From the NCBI RefSeq assembly GCF_003952225.1, contig NZ_CP034437.1, positions 6,367,001-6,431,000 of the forward strand: a DNA stretch of 64,000 nucleotides, written 5' to 3'. Shown here one piece after another: positions 8,621 through 17,298 of this stretch. The stretch comes from Paenibacillus albus (lineage in GTDB: Bacteria > Bacillota > Bacilli > Paenibacillales > Paenibacillaceae). The notes beneath the pieces are model-generated. The model worked only from the letters and a program-made list of their open reading frames with translations. It was not told the DNA's origin and made no database searches. Position 1 is the stretch's first letter; each line of letters starts with the position of its first letter. Both the position numbers and the translations under genes were made by a program.

Positions 8621-9418
8621 TTAAATCGCAGGCCCGTACTTCCCGTCTTCCGGCTGATAAATTCGAATGTAGTCAACTTCGAGCATCTGAGGCAGCACCG
8701 TCGATTCATCCGGACTGCCAGGCCAATAGCCGCCCACAGCAAGATTCAGCATCAAGTAGAACGGTTGGTTAAACGGCGCCGGATAAGGCGTAGGCTCGGC
8801 AAATTCCGTCTCACGAGAATACCACTCGCTGCTCTTGTGATACAGTTCGCCATCGATGTACCAACGTATCTGCTCTGGCGTCCAATCGAGTGTGAAAATA
8901 TGAAAATGATCAGCGAAATTGCCTTCCGCAAGCGCGAAGCTGCCGCCTTTGTAGATGTGCGGATTGCCCATGTGCAGCGTGCCATGTACCCTGTTCGGCT
9001 CCTTGCCGACCATTTCCATCATATCGATTTCACCAGAGCTTGGCCAATTGCCGTATAGCTGCGGATCGGTTGGCAGCATCCAAAAAGCCGGCCAAATCCC
9101 TTGTCCGCTTGGAAGCTTCGCACGGATCTCGAACCGACCATACAGCCAATCTGCTTTACCGCGTGTCACCAGCTTTGCCGATGTATATGGACTTCCCTCG
9201 TACTCTTCCTGAATCGCCTTAATGATAAGCTTCGAATCCTTAATATATGCGTTTCTTGCTTCTTTTGTATAATACTGCCGTTCATTGTTCCCCCAACCAT
9301 GACCGCCGATATCATAATCCCAGCGGCTCAAGTCGATATCCGGGCCTTCAAAATCCTCATTCCATATGAGCTTCCAGCCGTTATCGGACCCTGTCATCAG
9401 TCTGTCTCCCACGGTCAT
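8621..9418 (-). CDS. GH16 beta-glucanase (laminarinase type), no signal peptide
   Basis: A 265-aa family GH16 enzyme. The signature SSGEIDMMEMVG carries nucleophile E130, D132 and acid/base E135 in the bacterial beta-1,3-glucanase (ExDxxE) form. The WPAFWMLP and LNLAVGG strands around the cleft are also typical. GGAGGTG 5 nt upstream fixes the start at 9418, although the frame is open to 9475; with this start there is no secretion signal, which is unusual because most GH16 laminarinases are exported. It lies behind the binding-protein gene and its terminator, so an intracellular role on imported beta-glucan oligosaccharides is inferred. Confidence 0.88.
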   Translation of the reverse strand: MTVGDRLMTGSDNGWKLIWNEDFEGPDIDLSRWDYDIGGHGWGNNERQYYTKEARNAYIKDSKLIIKAIQEEYEGSPYTSAKLVTRGKADWLYGRFEIRAKLPSGQGIWPAFWMLPTDPQLYGNWPSSGEIDMMEMVGKEPNRVHGTLHMGNPHIYKGGSFALAEGNFADHFHIFTLDWTPEQIRWYIDGELYHKSSEWYSRETEFAEPTPYPAPFNQPFYLMLNLAVGGYWPGSPDESTVLPQMLEVDYIRIYQPEDGKYGPAI

Positions 9419-9458
9419 TTCAACACCTCCAAGAGTTGAATTACGCTGGCAAAGAGAA

Positions 9459-9500
9459 AACAAGGGCGGAGTCATCCGACTTCCACCCTTGTTTAAGTTT
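9459..9500 (-). terminator. Terminator after the binding-protein gene
   Basis: AACAAGGG.GGA and TCCACCCTTGTT pair across an 8-10 nt loop, directly after the stop of the binding protein. On the minus strand the stem is followed by TTTTCTCTTT. It probably limits read-through into the GH16 and DUF4091 genes, so that the binding protein is the most abundant product. Confidence 0.7.
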
Positions 9501-9504
9501 TTTA

Positions 9505-11127
9505 TTAGTTCTCGTCTTTGAACTTAGCGTTTACTTTGTCGATGGCATCCTGAAGACCAAGTCCCATTTGCTCATCAGCAAATTTCTTCAGCGCTTCCTT
9601 GATGTCTTCTTTGCCCATGACCAGCTTCGTTACGAGACCTTGCACGTCGCCGCCGCCTGTGTTGAGCGAGCCAGCGTATGCGTTAACAACCCAGTTTACA
9701 GGCGCTTTTTGGCCAGTCTGCAGCTGCTGCGCTTCAACCTCATCGAGGTATTTCTGCGTTTGCTCAACTTCGCTTGGACCGTAGCCTTCTACATAGCGCT
9801 TGCCGTCGGACCAGATCGACATTCCGTTGAAGATCGAGGATGATGGATACTTCTTCGCCAGATCGAAGTCCTTCTCTTCAGCATGCTTGTTCGTTATCAG
9901 GTCGCCCTTCGACTCCCAGTCTGTGCCTTCCAAGCCGTATCGTACAGTCTTCTGACCGTCAGGCGAAGCCAACCAGTCGAACATCGCAAGAATCCGTTCT
10001 TGCTTCTCGTCGCTCAAGCTGCCGTTAAACATCGTGCCGGACCAGTAATCATAGTAACCGTACAGGTAGTTGTTGCCGTCAGCTGCCGGGATCGGAGGCA
10101 AAATCTTCACCGCGTCGATATATTTCACGCCTGGATTTTCTTTCGACCAGTTCGGCACGTCGTAAGCCATATTTTTAACTGTGTTTACTAGAGCTGCCGC
10201 TTTGCCCTGATTGAACTTCGCGCTTGCATCCATGTTCGGAACGGAGAAGTCTTTATCCAGAATGCCGGATTGATACAGATCACGCTCATGCGCGACCACG
10301 TCTGCGAATGCATCCGTCATCCAGCCTGGCTTCCATTGTCCGTCAATCTTCTGCCACCACTGCATCGCAGGGGCAAGGTTATGGAATACGCTGTCGCTCG
10401 TCCAGTCAATGCTTGAAGTCGTCAGCGGAATAACATGCTTCTTCTCCCCAATCGTCTTCAGTACCGTCTTCAGCTCATCATAAGTCGTCGGATCTTTAAG
10501 TCCGAGCTCGTCCATCCAGTCCTTGCGAATGAGAATACCACGGTCATTCGGAAGCTCGTTGCGGCTTGCCAGCATACGCGGAATGAAGTAGTTCTTGCCG
10601 TCCGATGCTGCAGCGCCCTTCACGTCCGGAAGATCCGTATATTGCTTCAGGCTCGGATATTTGCTCATATCATCAGGGAGCGCTTTAATAATGCCCTGCT
10701 CCACCCATTGGTTGAACAGATCGCCGCTCGTTGCGTCTGTGAAGAACGCGTCCGGCAGCTGTCCGGATGCTGCCCACAGCTTCGTCCGGTCGCCGTAATC
10801 GCCCCAGGATTCATTCACCGGCTTGATCGTGATGTTGAACTTATCCTCCAGCATTTTCAGCATGTCATCCGTTTGCCCTTCCTTAATGACGGTGCCGATG
10901 TCCATATAGGCGATCGAAATATCCAGATGCTTTTTATACAGATCTTCCGGCGCTGCGTTGCCGCTGCCGTTGTTGCTGCTATCGCTGCCCGTATCTGTAC
11001 TTTTTGCAGCCGTATTCGTGTCCCCGGAGTTACTTGTATTATCACCGTTAGAGCCGCAGCCCGCCAGCAAACCAGATGTAAGCAGGAGTGCACTAAGCCC
11101 AACTGTAAGAGCATTCTTTTTCTTCAT
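9505..11127 (-). CDS. Carbohydrate ABC transporter substrate-binding lipoprotein
   Basis: A 540-aa extracellular solute-binding protein of the large LipO/YtcQ type. The precursor begins with a Lys-rich n-region and a hydrophobic core, and ends in the lipobox LLAGC. A Ser/Asn/Thr/Gly-rich tether (about residues 25-60) precedes the two-lobed binding domain. The AAGGAGGTC site fixes the start at 11127 rather than the longer frame at 11148. It lies directly behind two LplB/YtcP-type permeases. No ATPase is encoded nearby; such importers commonly share an MsmX-type ATPase made elsewhere. The ligand is inferred to be an oligosaccharide, from the glycosidases downstream. Confidence 0.92.
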   Translation of the reverse strand: MKKKNALTVGLSALLLTSGLLAGCGSNGDNTSNSGDTNTAAKSTDTGSDSSNNGSGNAAPEDLYKKHLDISIAYMDIGTVIKEGQTDDMLKMLEDKFNITIKPVNESWGDYGDRTKLWAASGQLPDAFFTDATSGDLFNQWVEQGIIKALPDDMSKYPSLKQYTDLPDVKGAAASDGKNYFIPRMLASRNELPNDRGILIRKDWMDELGLKDPTTYDELKTVLKTIGEKKHVIPLTTSSIDWTSDSVFHNLAPAMQWWQKIDGQWKPGWMTDAFADVVAHERDLYQSGILDKDFSVPNMDASAKFNQGKAAALVNTVKNMAYDVPNWSKENPGVKYIDAVKILPPIPAADGNNYLYGYYDYWSGTMFNGSLSDEKQERILAMFDWLASPDGQKTVRYGLEGTDWESKGDLITNKHAEEKDFDLAKKYPSSSIFNGMSIWSDGKRYVEGYGPSEVEQTQKYLDEVEAQQLQTGQKAPVNWVVNAYAGSLNTGGGDVQGLVTKLVMGKEDIKEALKKFADEQMGLGLQDAIDKVNAKFKDEN

Positions 11128-11219
11128 GTCCCTTGACCTCCTTGGCATATGAACGTTTCTATGAACTATTAAATTGACCCCACTAGAGTTTCAAGCTTAA
11201 TGTTAGTAACCACCATGCA

Positions 11220-12131
11220 TCAGCCCTTGATCGAACCGATCATCACCCCCTTGGCAAAATACTTTTGCAAGAAAGGATAAACGGCCATAATCGGCACGCT
11301 TGCAACCATAATCGCAGCCATCTTCAGCGAATCCTGCGGAATGTTGATTTTGCTCTGCGCGACGGAAGAGATGCCGGCATTCATACTCAGAATTTGTCCG
11401 ATATTCGCAAGCATGTTCTTGAGCATCAGCTGCAGTGGATACATCGCCGTATCCTGAAGGAACAGCATCGGCGTGTACCAATCGTTCCAGCGGTCGACCG
11501 CATAGAAGAGCGAGATCGATGCAATAACCGGCATTGAAGTTGGGATGACGATCCGAAGCAGAATCATAAAGTCGCCTGCACCGTCAATTTTCGCAGACTC
11601 TTCCAAGCTTACAGGGTAATCACGGAAGAAGGAAAGCATAATCCAGATGTAAAAAGTGTTAATTGCCGATGGCAGAATCATAACCCAGTAGCTATTGATC
11701 ATCCCTATCCCTTTGATCGTTAAGTAGTACGGAATAAGACCGCCACCGAAAAACATCGTGAACACGATAAAGCCCATGATATACTTCCAGCCTGGCATCC
11801 CTTTCTTCGAAAGCGCGTAAGCGGCGATCGTCGTCAGGAACAAGCTCATGAACGTACCGACCAGCGTGACGAGAACGGATACGGTGAAAGCTCGTCCAAC
11901 GCCGAACTGAATAATTTGCTTGTAGCCTTCAAGCGTGAACGTAGTCGGCAGCACATGGCCTGTCGGTGTGCCGAAGGAACTGATAACAACGGTATAGAAA
12001 GGGAATATCGCACATGCCGCTGCCAGCAGGAACAACAGGTGAAGCACCAGATCGACGCTGCTCTTGCCGCGGGTTGCGATCCGTGATTCCGGGTGGCCGG
12101 TAGCTTGATTGAGATCATTCGTAGTGTCCAT
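11220..12131 (-). CDS. Carbohydrate ABC transporter permease (YtcP type)
   Basis: A 303-aa membrane protein with six predicted spans. The cytoplasmic EAA loop appears as EESAKIDGAGDF, followed by the IVIPTSMPV span, and the C-terminus is the family-typical KGVMIGSIKG. It pairs with the gene upstream, whose TAA is one base from this ATG, so the two are translationally coupled. It forms the second half of the import pore for the binding protein that follows. Confidence 0.92.
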   Translation of the reverse strand: MDTTNDLNQATGHPESRIATRGKSSVDLVLHLLFLLAAACAIFPFYTVVISSFGTPTGHVLPTTFTLEGYKQIIQFGVGRAFTVSVLVTLVGTFMSLFLTTIAAYALSKKGMPGWKYIMGFIVFTMFFGGGLIPYYLTIKGIGMINSYWVMILPSAINTFYIWIMLSFFRDYPVSLEESAKIDGAGDFMILLRIVIPTSMPVIASISLFYAVDRWNDWYTPMLFLQDTAMYPLQLMLKNMLANIGQILSMNAGISSVAQSKINIPQDSLKMAAIMVASVPIMAVYPFLQKYFAKGVMIGSIKG

Positions 12132-12132
12132 T

Positions 12133-13047
12133 TTACATCAACCCCTCCTGACCCATACGTTTCACAATAAAGTTCGCCATAACGAGCAGCACGAGGCTGA
12201 TGACGGATTTGAATAATCCAACTGCTGTAATGACGCCGTATCCAAGCGATACATTACCCGAGAACGACAACCGGTAGATGAACGTATCGAGAATGTCCGC
12301 CACATCATAGACACCAGCGCTGTACAGGTTAAAGATTTGTTCGAAGCCGCCGTTCAGAATGCCGCTAATTGCCAGAATGAGCATCATCGCAACGATTCCG
12401 CTAATTGAAGGCCAAGTGACGTGCAGCATTTGCTTCCAACGGTTCGCTCCGTCCATATATGCCGCCTCGTAGAGCTCCGGGCTGATGCCCGCAATGGCCG
12501 CCATATAGATGATCGCGCTCCATCCGGCTTCTTTCCAGATGCTTGTCACATAGAGGAACGGTCTGAACGTATCCGGGTTGGACAAGAAGTTGACTTCCGG
12601 CAAGCCAAGCGCTTCAAACAGTGCGTTGACGGTGCCGGTGTTGCCGAGTATATTGACCAAGATGCCGCCAAGGACGACCCATGACAGGAAGTGCGGGAAC
12701 GTAAAGACGGTCTGGTACAGCTTCTTCAGGCGTGAGCCGCCAATTTCGTTGAGCAGCAGCGCGACGATAATCGCCATCGGGAACTCCACGAGGAGTCTGC
12801 CGAAGCTGATCCAGATCGTGTTGCGGAACGCATTCCAGAAAGCAGAATACCGGAAGATGTAATGGAAGTTGTCGAAGCCGACCCAGGGACTTCCGAGTAC
12901 CCCTTTGTTGAACATGTATTTCTTAAAGGAAAGCGTCACCCCGTACATCGGGATGTAAGAGAAGATTGCGTAGTAGACGACCACCGGCACCAGAAGCAGG
13001 TAGAACATCCGGTATTGCTTCACTCTTCTCCATAAGGAGTTCTTCAT
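12133..13047 (-). CDS. Carbohydrate ABC transporter permease (LplB type)
   Basis: A 304-aa integral membrane permease. An N-terminal span (FYLLLVPVVVYYAIF) precedes the YGVTLSFKKY motif common to LplB-like proteins. The EAA loop reads YEAAYMDGANRWKQ. The open frame runs up to a TTG at 13062, but the GGAG site overlaps that codon, so ATG 13047 is the likely start. It is the first gene of the transporter operon and lies just downstream of a putative CcpA site. Confidence 0.92.
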   Translation of the reverse strand: MKNSLWRRVKQYRMFYLLLVPVVVYYAIFSYIPMYGVTLSFKKYMFNKGVLGSPWVGFDNFHYIFRYSAFWNAFRNTIWISFGRLLVEFPMAIIVALLLNEIGGSRLKKLYQTVFTFPHFLSWVVLGGILVNILGNTGTVNALFEALGLPEVNFLSNPDTFRPFLYVTSIWKEAGWSAIIYMAAIAGISPELYEAAYMDGANRWKQMLHVTWPSISGIVAMMLILAISGILNGGFEQIFNLYSAGVYDVADILDTFIYRLSFSGNVSLGYGVITAVGLFKSVISLVLLVMANFIVKRMGQEGLM

Positions 13048-13093
13048 CAAGACCATCTCCAATCAGCTGTGCATATACCTATCCTACCGATTT

Positions 13094-13110
13094 ATGAAAA
13101 CGCTTACCAT
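13094..13110. promoter_or_regulatory. Putative cre (CcpA) operator
   Basis: ATGAAAACGCTTACCAT fits the catabolite-responsive element consensus WTGNAANCGNWNNCA very closely. It ends 46 nt before the ATG of the first permease gene, a location suited to glucose repression of the importer/hydrolase operon. Confidence 0.65.
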
Positions 13111-13278
13111 GTACGATGCTTAGCTGCTTTTGTTGTTGCAATCGTTGTTTTGACAGCTGGTCCGTGCACGAGCACGGATATGATCTAACCAAAATACAAA
13201 AAGATATAGCAATTGTCCATTTCTCTGGTGAATATGATTGGAAAACAGTACCATTAATCGAATATTAGCTGGGTTTGC

Positions 13279-13763
13279 TCGCATGTGGGGTAGCTACTAC
13301 CTCTCTTTAGCGATTTTCGATGGTTTTGATCGCTTGTGGGGTAGCTATTACCTCACTTTGGCGATTTTCGTTGTTTTTGATCGCATGTGGGGTAGCTACT
13401 ACCTCTCTTTGGGGTAATCTCGCTGAATTCTCTCTATGTACCACTAATGTAGATCTCTGAGGGATTCTCTTTCATCGATTCGGCCGCTTTTCCACTAATG
13501 TAGATCCCTGAGAGATTCTCTTTCACCGTTTCGGCCGCTTATCCGCTAATGTAGATCCCTGGGGGATTCTCTTTCACCGATTTGGCCGCTTTTCCGCTAA
13601 TGTAGATCCCTGGGGGATTCTCTTTCACCGATTTGGCTGCTTTTCCGCTAATGTAGATCCCTGGGGGATTCTCTTTCACCAATGTAGCCTATCTGCTGGA
13701 CCTCTTCCGCCGAAATCGCTCAATTCCCGCCAATGTAGCCTATCTATTGGACCTCTTCCACCT
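13279..13763. repeat. Three arrays of 51-bp repeats (3 + 5 + 2 units)
   Basis: Most of the 865-bp gap between the response regulator and the transporter is repeats. Type A units start at 13281, 13332 and 13383 (core GGTAGCTACTACC, a perfect 5-bp inverted repeat). Type B units start at 13441, 13492, 13543, 13594 and 13645 (core near ATCCCTGAGGGAT). Type C units start at 13681 and 13732 (AATGTAGCCTATCT). Every step within each type is exactly 51 bp. After rotation, A, B and C share a scaffold of the form CTCTTTC-CCGATTT-GC, TTTTCCGC, AATGTAG. The stretch at 13048-13278 holds the cre site and presumably the operon promoter. Confidence 0.92.
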
Positions 13764-13805
13764 CTTCCACCTCTTCCGCCGTTTCCCCTCGCTCTCCAAA
13801 CACAT

Positions 13806-13834
13806 CAAAAAAGACGGCCATCAGGCCGTCTTCA
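13806..13834 (-). terminator. Terminator of the response-regulator gene
   Basis: GACGGCC-ATCA-GGCCGTC is a perfect 7-bp stem. On the minus strand it is followed by TTTTTTGATG, the expected U-tract for the regulator gene ending at 13914. Confidence 0.85.
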
Positions 13835-13913
13835 TCACACAGATATGTTAAAACGCGCTAAATGCAATCTCATCCCGATGCCGATTAAACGTACTCCAGT
13901 ATTTATTGTCCAA

Positions 13914-15413
13914 TTAATCGTTCCTGCCCACTGTACCAGTTCCTGTTCCTGTCCCTGCCACTGTTCCTGCCCGCTGTTCCTTCTGCATCGCATCGCTCGC
14001 TGACCGGTACTCCCGAGGCGTCTTGCCGATCATCTTCTTGAAAATCTTACTGAAGTAATACGCGTCCGGATAGCCTGCCCGCTCCCCAACACGATGCACC
14101 GGCAAATTGCTGCCCCGCAGCAGCTCGCACGCATGGCGCACACGCAGCTCAGCCAAGTAATCCGTGAACGACTGGCTCACATGCTTGATGAACAGCTGGC
14201 TGATATAATTCCGATTCATATAGAACTCGTCGGCGAGCATCTGCAGCGATAAGTTCTGATGGAAGTTTCGGTTCACGTAATCGATAACCGCGCTGAACGA
14301 ATCGCTGCGAATTTGCCCGCCTTGATGATAGAGGCCGCCTAAGTAAGCGCCAGACATCCTTTTCAAATCCTGAATCAAATCGTCCACATCGGTATAGCGC
14401 TCGATGAGCCGTTCGTAATCGACCAGCCAATATTTGGCCAACAAATCCTCCTCGACACGCTGCGATTGAATAATCGTCGACATGACCGTGTTGTAGAGAT
14501 AGAACACATGCTTCATCTGATAAGCGCCTGTCCGAAACCACTCGGCATATTGGTCATACAGCGCGAGCAGCTCCGACATGTTCTGCTGCTGGAGTGAAGC
14601 CGTGAGCTGCTTGAAATCGCCGAACCCCTTGCTGCTGCTTACGTTCGCCACACAAACCGTCGATCCTCCGGCTATAAAATATTGAAAAGCCGCAAGCTCC
14701 GCATCCTCGATCGCTTCACGCAGCTGCGCTGTATCGTGGACGAGCGAGCTTATGCCGATACCACGGAATTTCCCGCGATAAGCAAGAAGATGCGAATGGA
14801 TCGAATCCGGCGCCGTCTCTTCCGCTACATACAGCACTTTGCCGCTTCCCGCGCTAAGCTTCAGTTGGCGAAGCGGACGGAGCAGTTCCATATCCTCCAC
14901 ATCCAGACATGCAATTGCACGCAGGCCTCTTGCAGGATCCATGCCGGCGTTCGTCAGCAGCCGTCCGATTCGTTCGCCGCTCTCCTGCTTGTCCTCCATA
15001 ATCCAGTCCATTAAAGACGGCACGTCTCTAGCGGAACGATCGTCCAGCTTGTCCTTTGCTTTCTTCAATAAAGGAATGATCTCCTCTTCCTCGATCGGCT
15101 TGAGGCAATAGCCAAGCGCTCCAAGGTTCATGCACTTCTGCACATAGGAGAACTCCGCGAAGCCGCTAACGACGATGAAGAGCGTATCGAGCTGCAGCTC
15201 ATTGCATCGCTTAATCAGCTCAAGACCGCTAATTTCCGGCATCCGAATATCGATAAACACGAGGTCGGGGTTTATTTCCTTAATCAACTGCAGTGCCCGC
15301 GGACTGTTCGTTTCGGTACCCACAATTTCAAATCCGTAACGCGGCCACTCCACCGCATCCAGCAGGTTCTTAACGACCCACTGCTCATCATCCACAATCA
15401 TCGCTCTATACAT
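13914..15413 (-). CDS. YesN-type response regulator (REC + AraC HTH)
   Basis: A 499-aa regulator. The N-terminal receiver domain has acidic residues MIVDDE and phospho-acceptor D55 in FIDIRMPE. A middle region of unknown fold follows, and the last 100 or so residues form an AraC/XylS double helix-turn-helix (YYFSKIFKKMIGKTPREYR). The start at 15413 is preferred: it overlaps the kinase stop by 16 nt and has GGAGATG upstream. The C-terminal tail is a short GTGTGTG-type run, probably not structured. It is paired with the kinase gene and most likely activates the transporter operon beginning at 13047. Confidence 0.93.
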   Translation of the reverse strand: MYRAMIVDDEQWVVKNLLDAVEWPRYGFEIVGTETNSPRALQLIKEINPDLVFIDIRMPEISGLELIKRCNELQLDTLFIVVSGFAEFSYVQKCMNLGALGYCLKPIEEEEIIPLLKKAKDKLDDRSARDVPSLMDWIMEDKQESGERIGRLLTNAGMDPARGLRAIACLDVEDMELLRPLRQLKLSAGSGKVLYVAEETAPDSIHSHLLAYRGKFRGIGISSLVHDTAQLREAIEDAELAAFQYFIAGGSTVCVANVSSSKGFGDFKQLTASLQQQNMSELLALYDQYAEWFRTGAYQMKHVFYLYNTVMSTIIQSQRVEEDLLAKYWLVDYERLIERYTDVDDLIQDLKRMSGAYLGGLYHQGGQIRSDSFSAVIDYVNRNFHQNLSLQMLADEFYMNRNYISQLFIKHVSQSFTDYLAELRVRHACELLRGSNLPVHRVGERAGYPDAYYFSKIFKKMIGKTPREYRSASDAMQKEQRAGTVAGTGTGTGTVGRND

Positions 15414-17182
15414 GGCTGTCTCATCTCCATCTGCACTGGAATACGAAGGGTTACGATTGTACCTGCTTTCTCTTTGCTCCATATGTCGATTCCGTAAGGA
15501 TGCTCATACAAATACTGCAGCCGGTTGTGGACATTCGCCAGTCCAACGCCTTTGCTGTCTTCTTCATTCGCCGCTGCCGTCTCTCCCATTGGGTTCAACT
15601 GCTGCCGAATGTGCTCCAGCTGTTCATTATCCATCCCTACTCCATCGTCCTGCACCGTCAAAATCAGATCCTGCCCACTCTCATCCAGCTGTGCAATGAC
15701 ACTCAATGTCCCCTTCTCATAGCGAGGCTCAAGTCCATGGTACACAGCGTTCTCAATGATTGGCTGCAGGATCATCTTCGGCACCGTCAGCTGCATCAGC
15801 GAATCCGGAATATGACAGCTGAGCTCGAACCGATGCGAGAAACGAACCGCCTGAATGTTCATATAAGCCACTACGATCCTTATCTCTTCTGACAGCGGCA
15901 CGGCATCGTTGCCCTTGATACTGTAGCGGAAGATGCGTGATAGCGCGCCAGTCATTTCACGAATCTCCGGCACGCCTCGCTCAGAAGCAAGCCCGCGTAT
16001 CGTGTCGAGCGTGTTGTAGAGGAAATGCGGATTCACCTGGCTTTTCAAAAAATCATACTCCGCGCGCTTCTTCTCAATCTCCGACGTCAGCAGCCGCTCC
16101 TTTGAATCGACGAGCTGCTCAGTGAGATCCTGCATATTCGAGAGCATCTGGTTGTAACGCACCCCGATGACCTCCGCTTCCGCAGAGCCGCTTAAATCCA
16201 GACGCCGGTTCAAATCGCCCTGATTGTTAATCCTCATATAATAATAAAGCTTGCGCAGCGGCAGAATCATATTGTTCAAAATAAACAAGAACGGAATGAG
16301 CAGCAGCAGCACCCCGATTGCGACAGCAATGAGCGTCTGCTTGCGAAGCTTGCGGATATCCTTGAAGAATACGTCATCCGGAATGACACGGACGAACTTG
16401 CCGCCGATCTGGGGAATGTCTTTGATCTGAATATGGGCGAGCTTCCCATCAACGCGAACGAGGCCGCTGTCATCCCCTCCGCTTGGCAGCTCAAAAGGCT
16501 GGCCGATCTTCTCGCGATCATTACTCATGAAGATCGTATTGCCGCGGTCGAGCATATAGACGGTCGTGCCCGGTTGAAGCGTCTTCAGATCATAGCCGCC
16601 CGTAAGTGTAGTTGCATCAATCACGACGATGATTTGGCCGATCTCGCTCGTATACTTGTTATGGATATTGCTCGAAAATATGTTCGTTCCGACAGCGAAG
16701 CAGTACCGCTCGATGCTGCCGGAAGGACATTCAGCCACTTTTGAGAAGTAGGAATCGGCCCGCTTCGGCATAAAGCTGCCGAATGGCTCCGTGGAAAATC
16801 CCTGCAGCGAGAACGAATCGCCGTTCTTGCCGCTTACAATCAAATCAAGGACGCCTGACTTGACCGTCGTCAAGTTAAGGAACAAGTTCTTAAGTGTCGG
16901 GAAGCGTTGGTATTTGGTTAATGGGTCATCATCAAGCAAATAGTCTTGAATGGATTGATTGTAAGCAACGTTATAGGTAAGCCACTTAATTACATCGTAA
17001 TTGGATAATATCGTCTGCTCCAATTGGTTCGAAATATCGCGCGTGTACAGCTCGTTGCTCTTCGTCAAATATGAAGCGCTGCGGCTGTAGTTAAAAAGCA
17101 AGATAACGATGATAACGCTTACGGTCAGTGCAGCAATCAAGTACATTTGCCCGCGAATCGGCAATTTGCGCAACAGGTTCAT
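15398..17182 (-). CDS. YesM-type sensor histidine kinase
   Basis: About 594 aa: one N-terminal span (about 12-30), a 240-residue extracellular sensor region, a second span near 290, and a HAMP-like linker. The His_kinase domain has its phospho-acceptor in NPHFLYNTLDTI, and the HATPase has its N-box in IIENAVYHGLEP and G-box in DDGVGM. ATG 17182 has GGATGG 5 nt upstream; ATG 17191 is an alternative. The response regulator follows immediately. Kinases of this class sense carbohydrates, often through a binding protein; the signal here is not known. Confidence 0.93.
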   Translation of the reverse strand: MNLLRKLPIRGQMYLIAALTVSVIIVILLFNYSRSASYLTKSNELYTRDISNQLEQTILSNYDVIKWLTYNVAYNQSIQDYLLDDDPLTKYQRFPTLKNLFLNLTTVKSGVLDLIVSGKNGDSFSLQGFSTEPFGSFMPKRADSYFSKVAECPSGSIERYCFAVGTNIFSSNIHNKYTSEIGQIIVVIDATTLTGGYDLKTLQPGTTVYMLDRGNTIFMSNDREKIGQPFELPSGGDDSGLVRVDGKLAHIQIKDIPQIGGKFVRVIPDDVFFKDIRKLRKQTLIAVAIGVLLLLIPFLFILNNMILPLRKLYYYMRINNQGDLNRRLDLSGSAEAEVIGVRYNQMLSNMQDLTEQLVDSKERLLTSEIEKKRAEYDFLKSQVNPHFLYNTLDTIRGLASERGVPEIREMTGALSRIFRYSIKGNDAVPLSEEIRIVVAYMNIQAVRFSHRFELSCHIPDSLMQLTVPKMILQPIIENAVYHGLEPRYEKGTLSVIAQLDESGQDLILTVQDDGVGMDNEQLEHIRQQLNPMGETAAANEEDSKGVGLANVHNRLQYLYEHPYGIDIWSKEKAGTIVTLRIPVQMEMRQPCIER

Positions 17183-17220
17183 CGGTGCCATCCTAGTTTT
17201 TTTGCCTCATTATAGCACAA

Positions 17221-17266
17221 AGAGCGTATCTCCTCTTCGAATTTCGAAAAGGAAATACGCTCCTTT
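17221..17266. terminator. Strong hairpin, probable terminator
   Basis: GAGCGTAT.TCCT.TTCGAA pairs with TTCGAA.AGGA.ATACGCTC, a stem of about 20 bp. It lies between the binding-protein stop and the kinase start. Its U-tract is weak in both directions, so it might also be a processing or attenuation hairpin. Confidence 0.6.
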
Positions 17267-17298
17267 AGTTAAGCTGCGCGCGGTGCCAGCAGCCTTAA

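Noticed and set aside
13279..13763. CRISPR-like array
   Set aside because: The whole 51-bp unit repeats with no unique spacers, and no cas genes are in the window.
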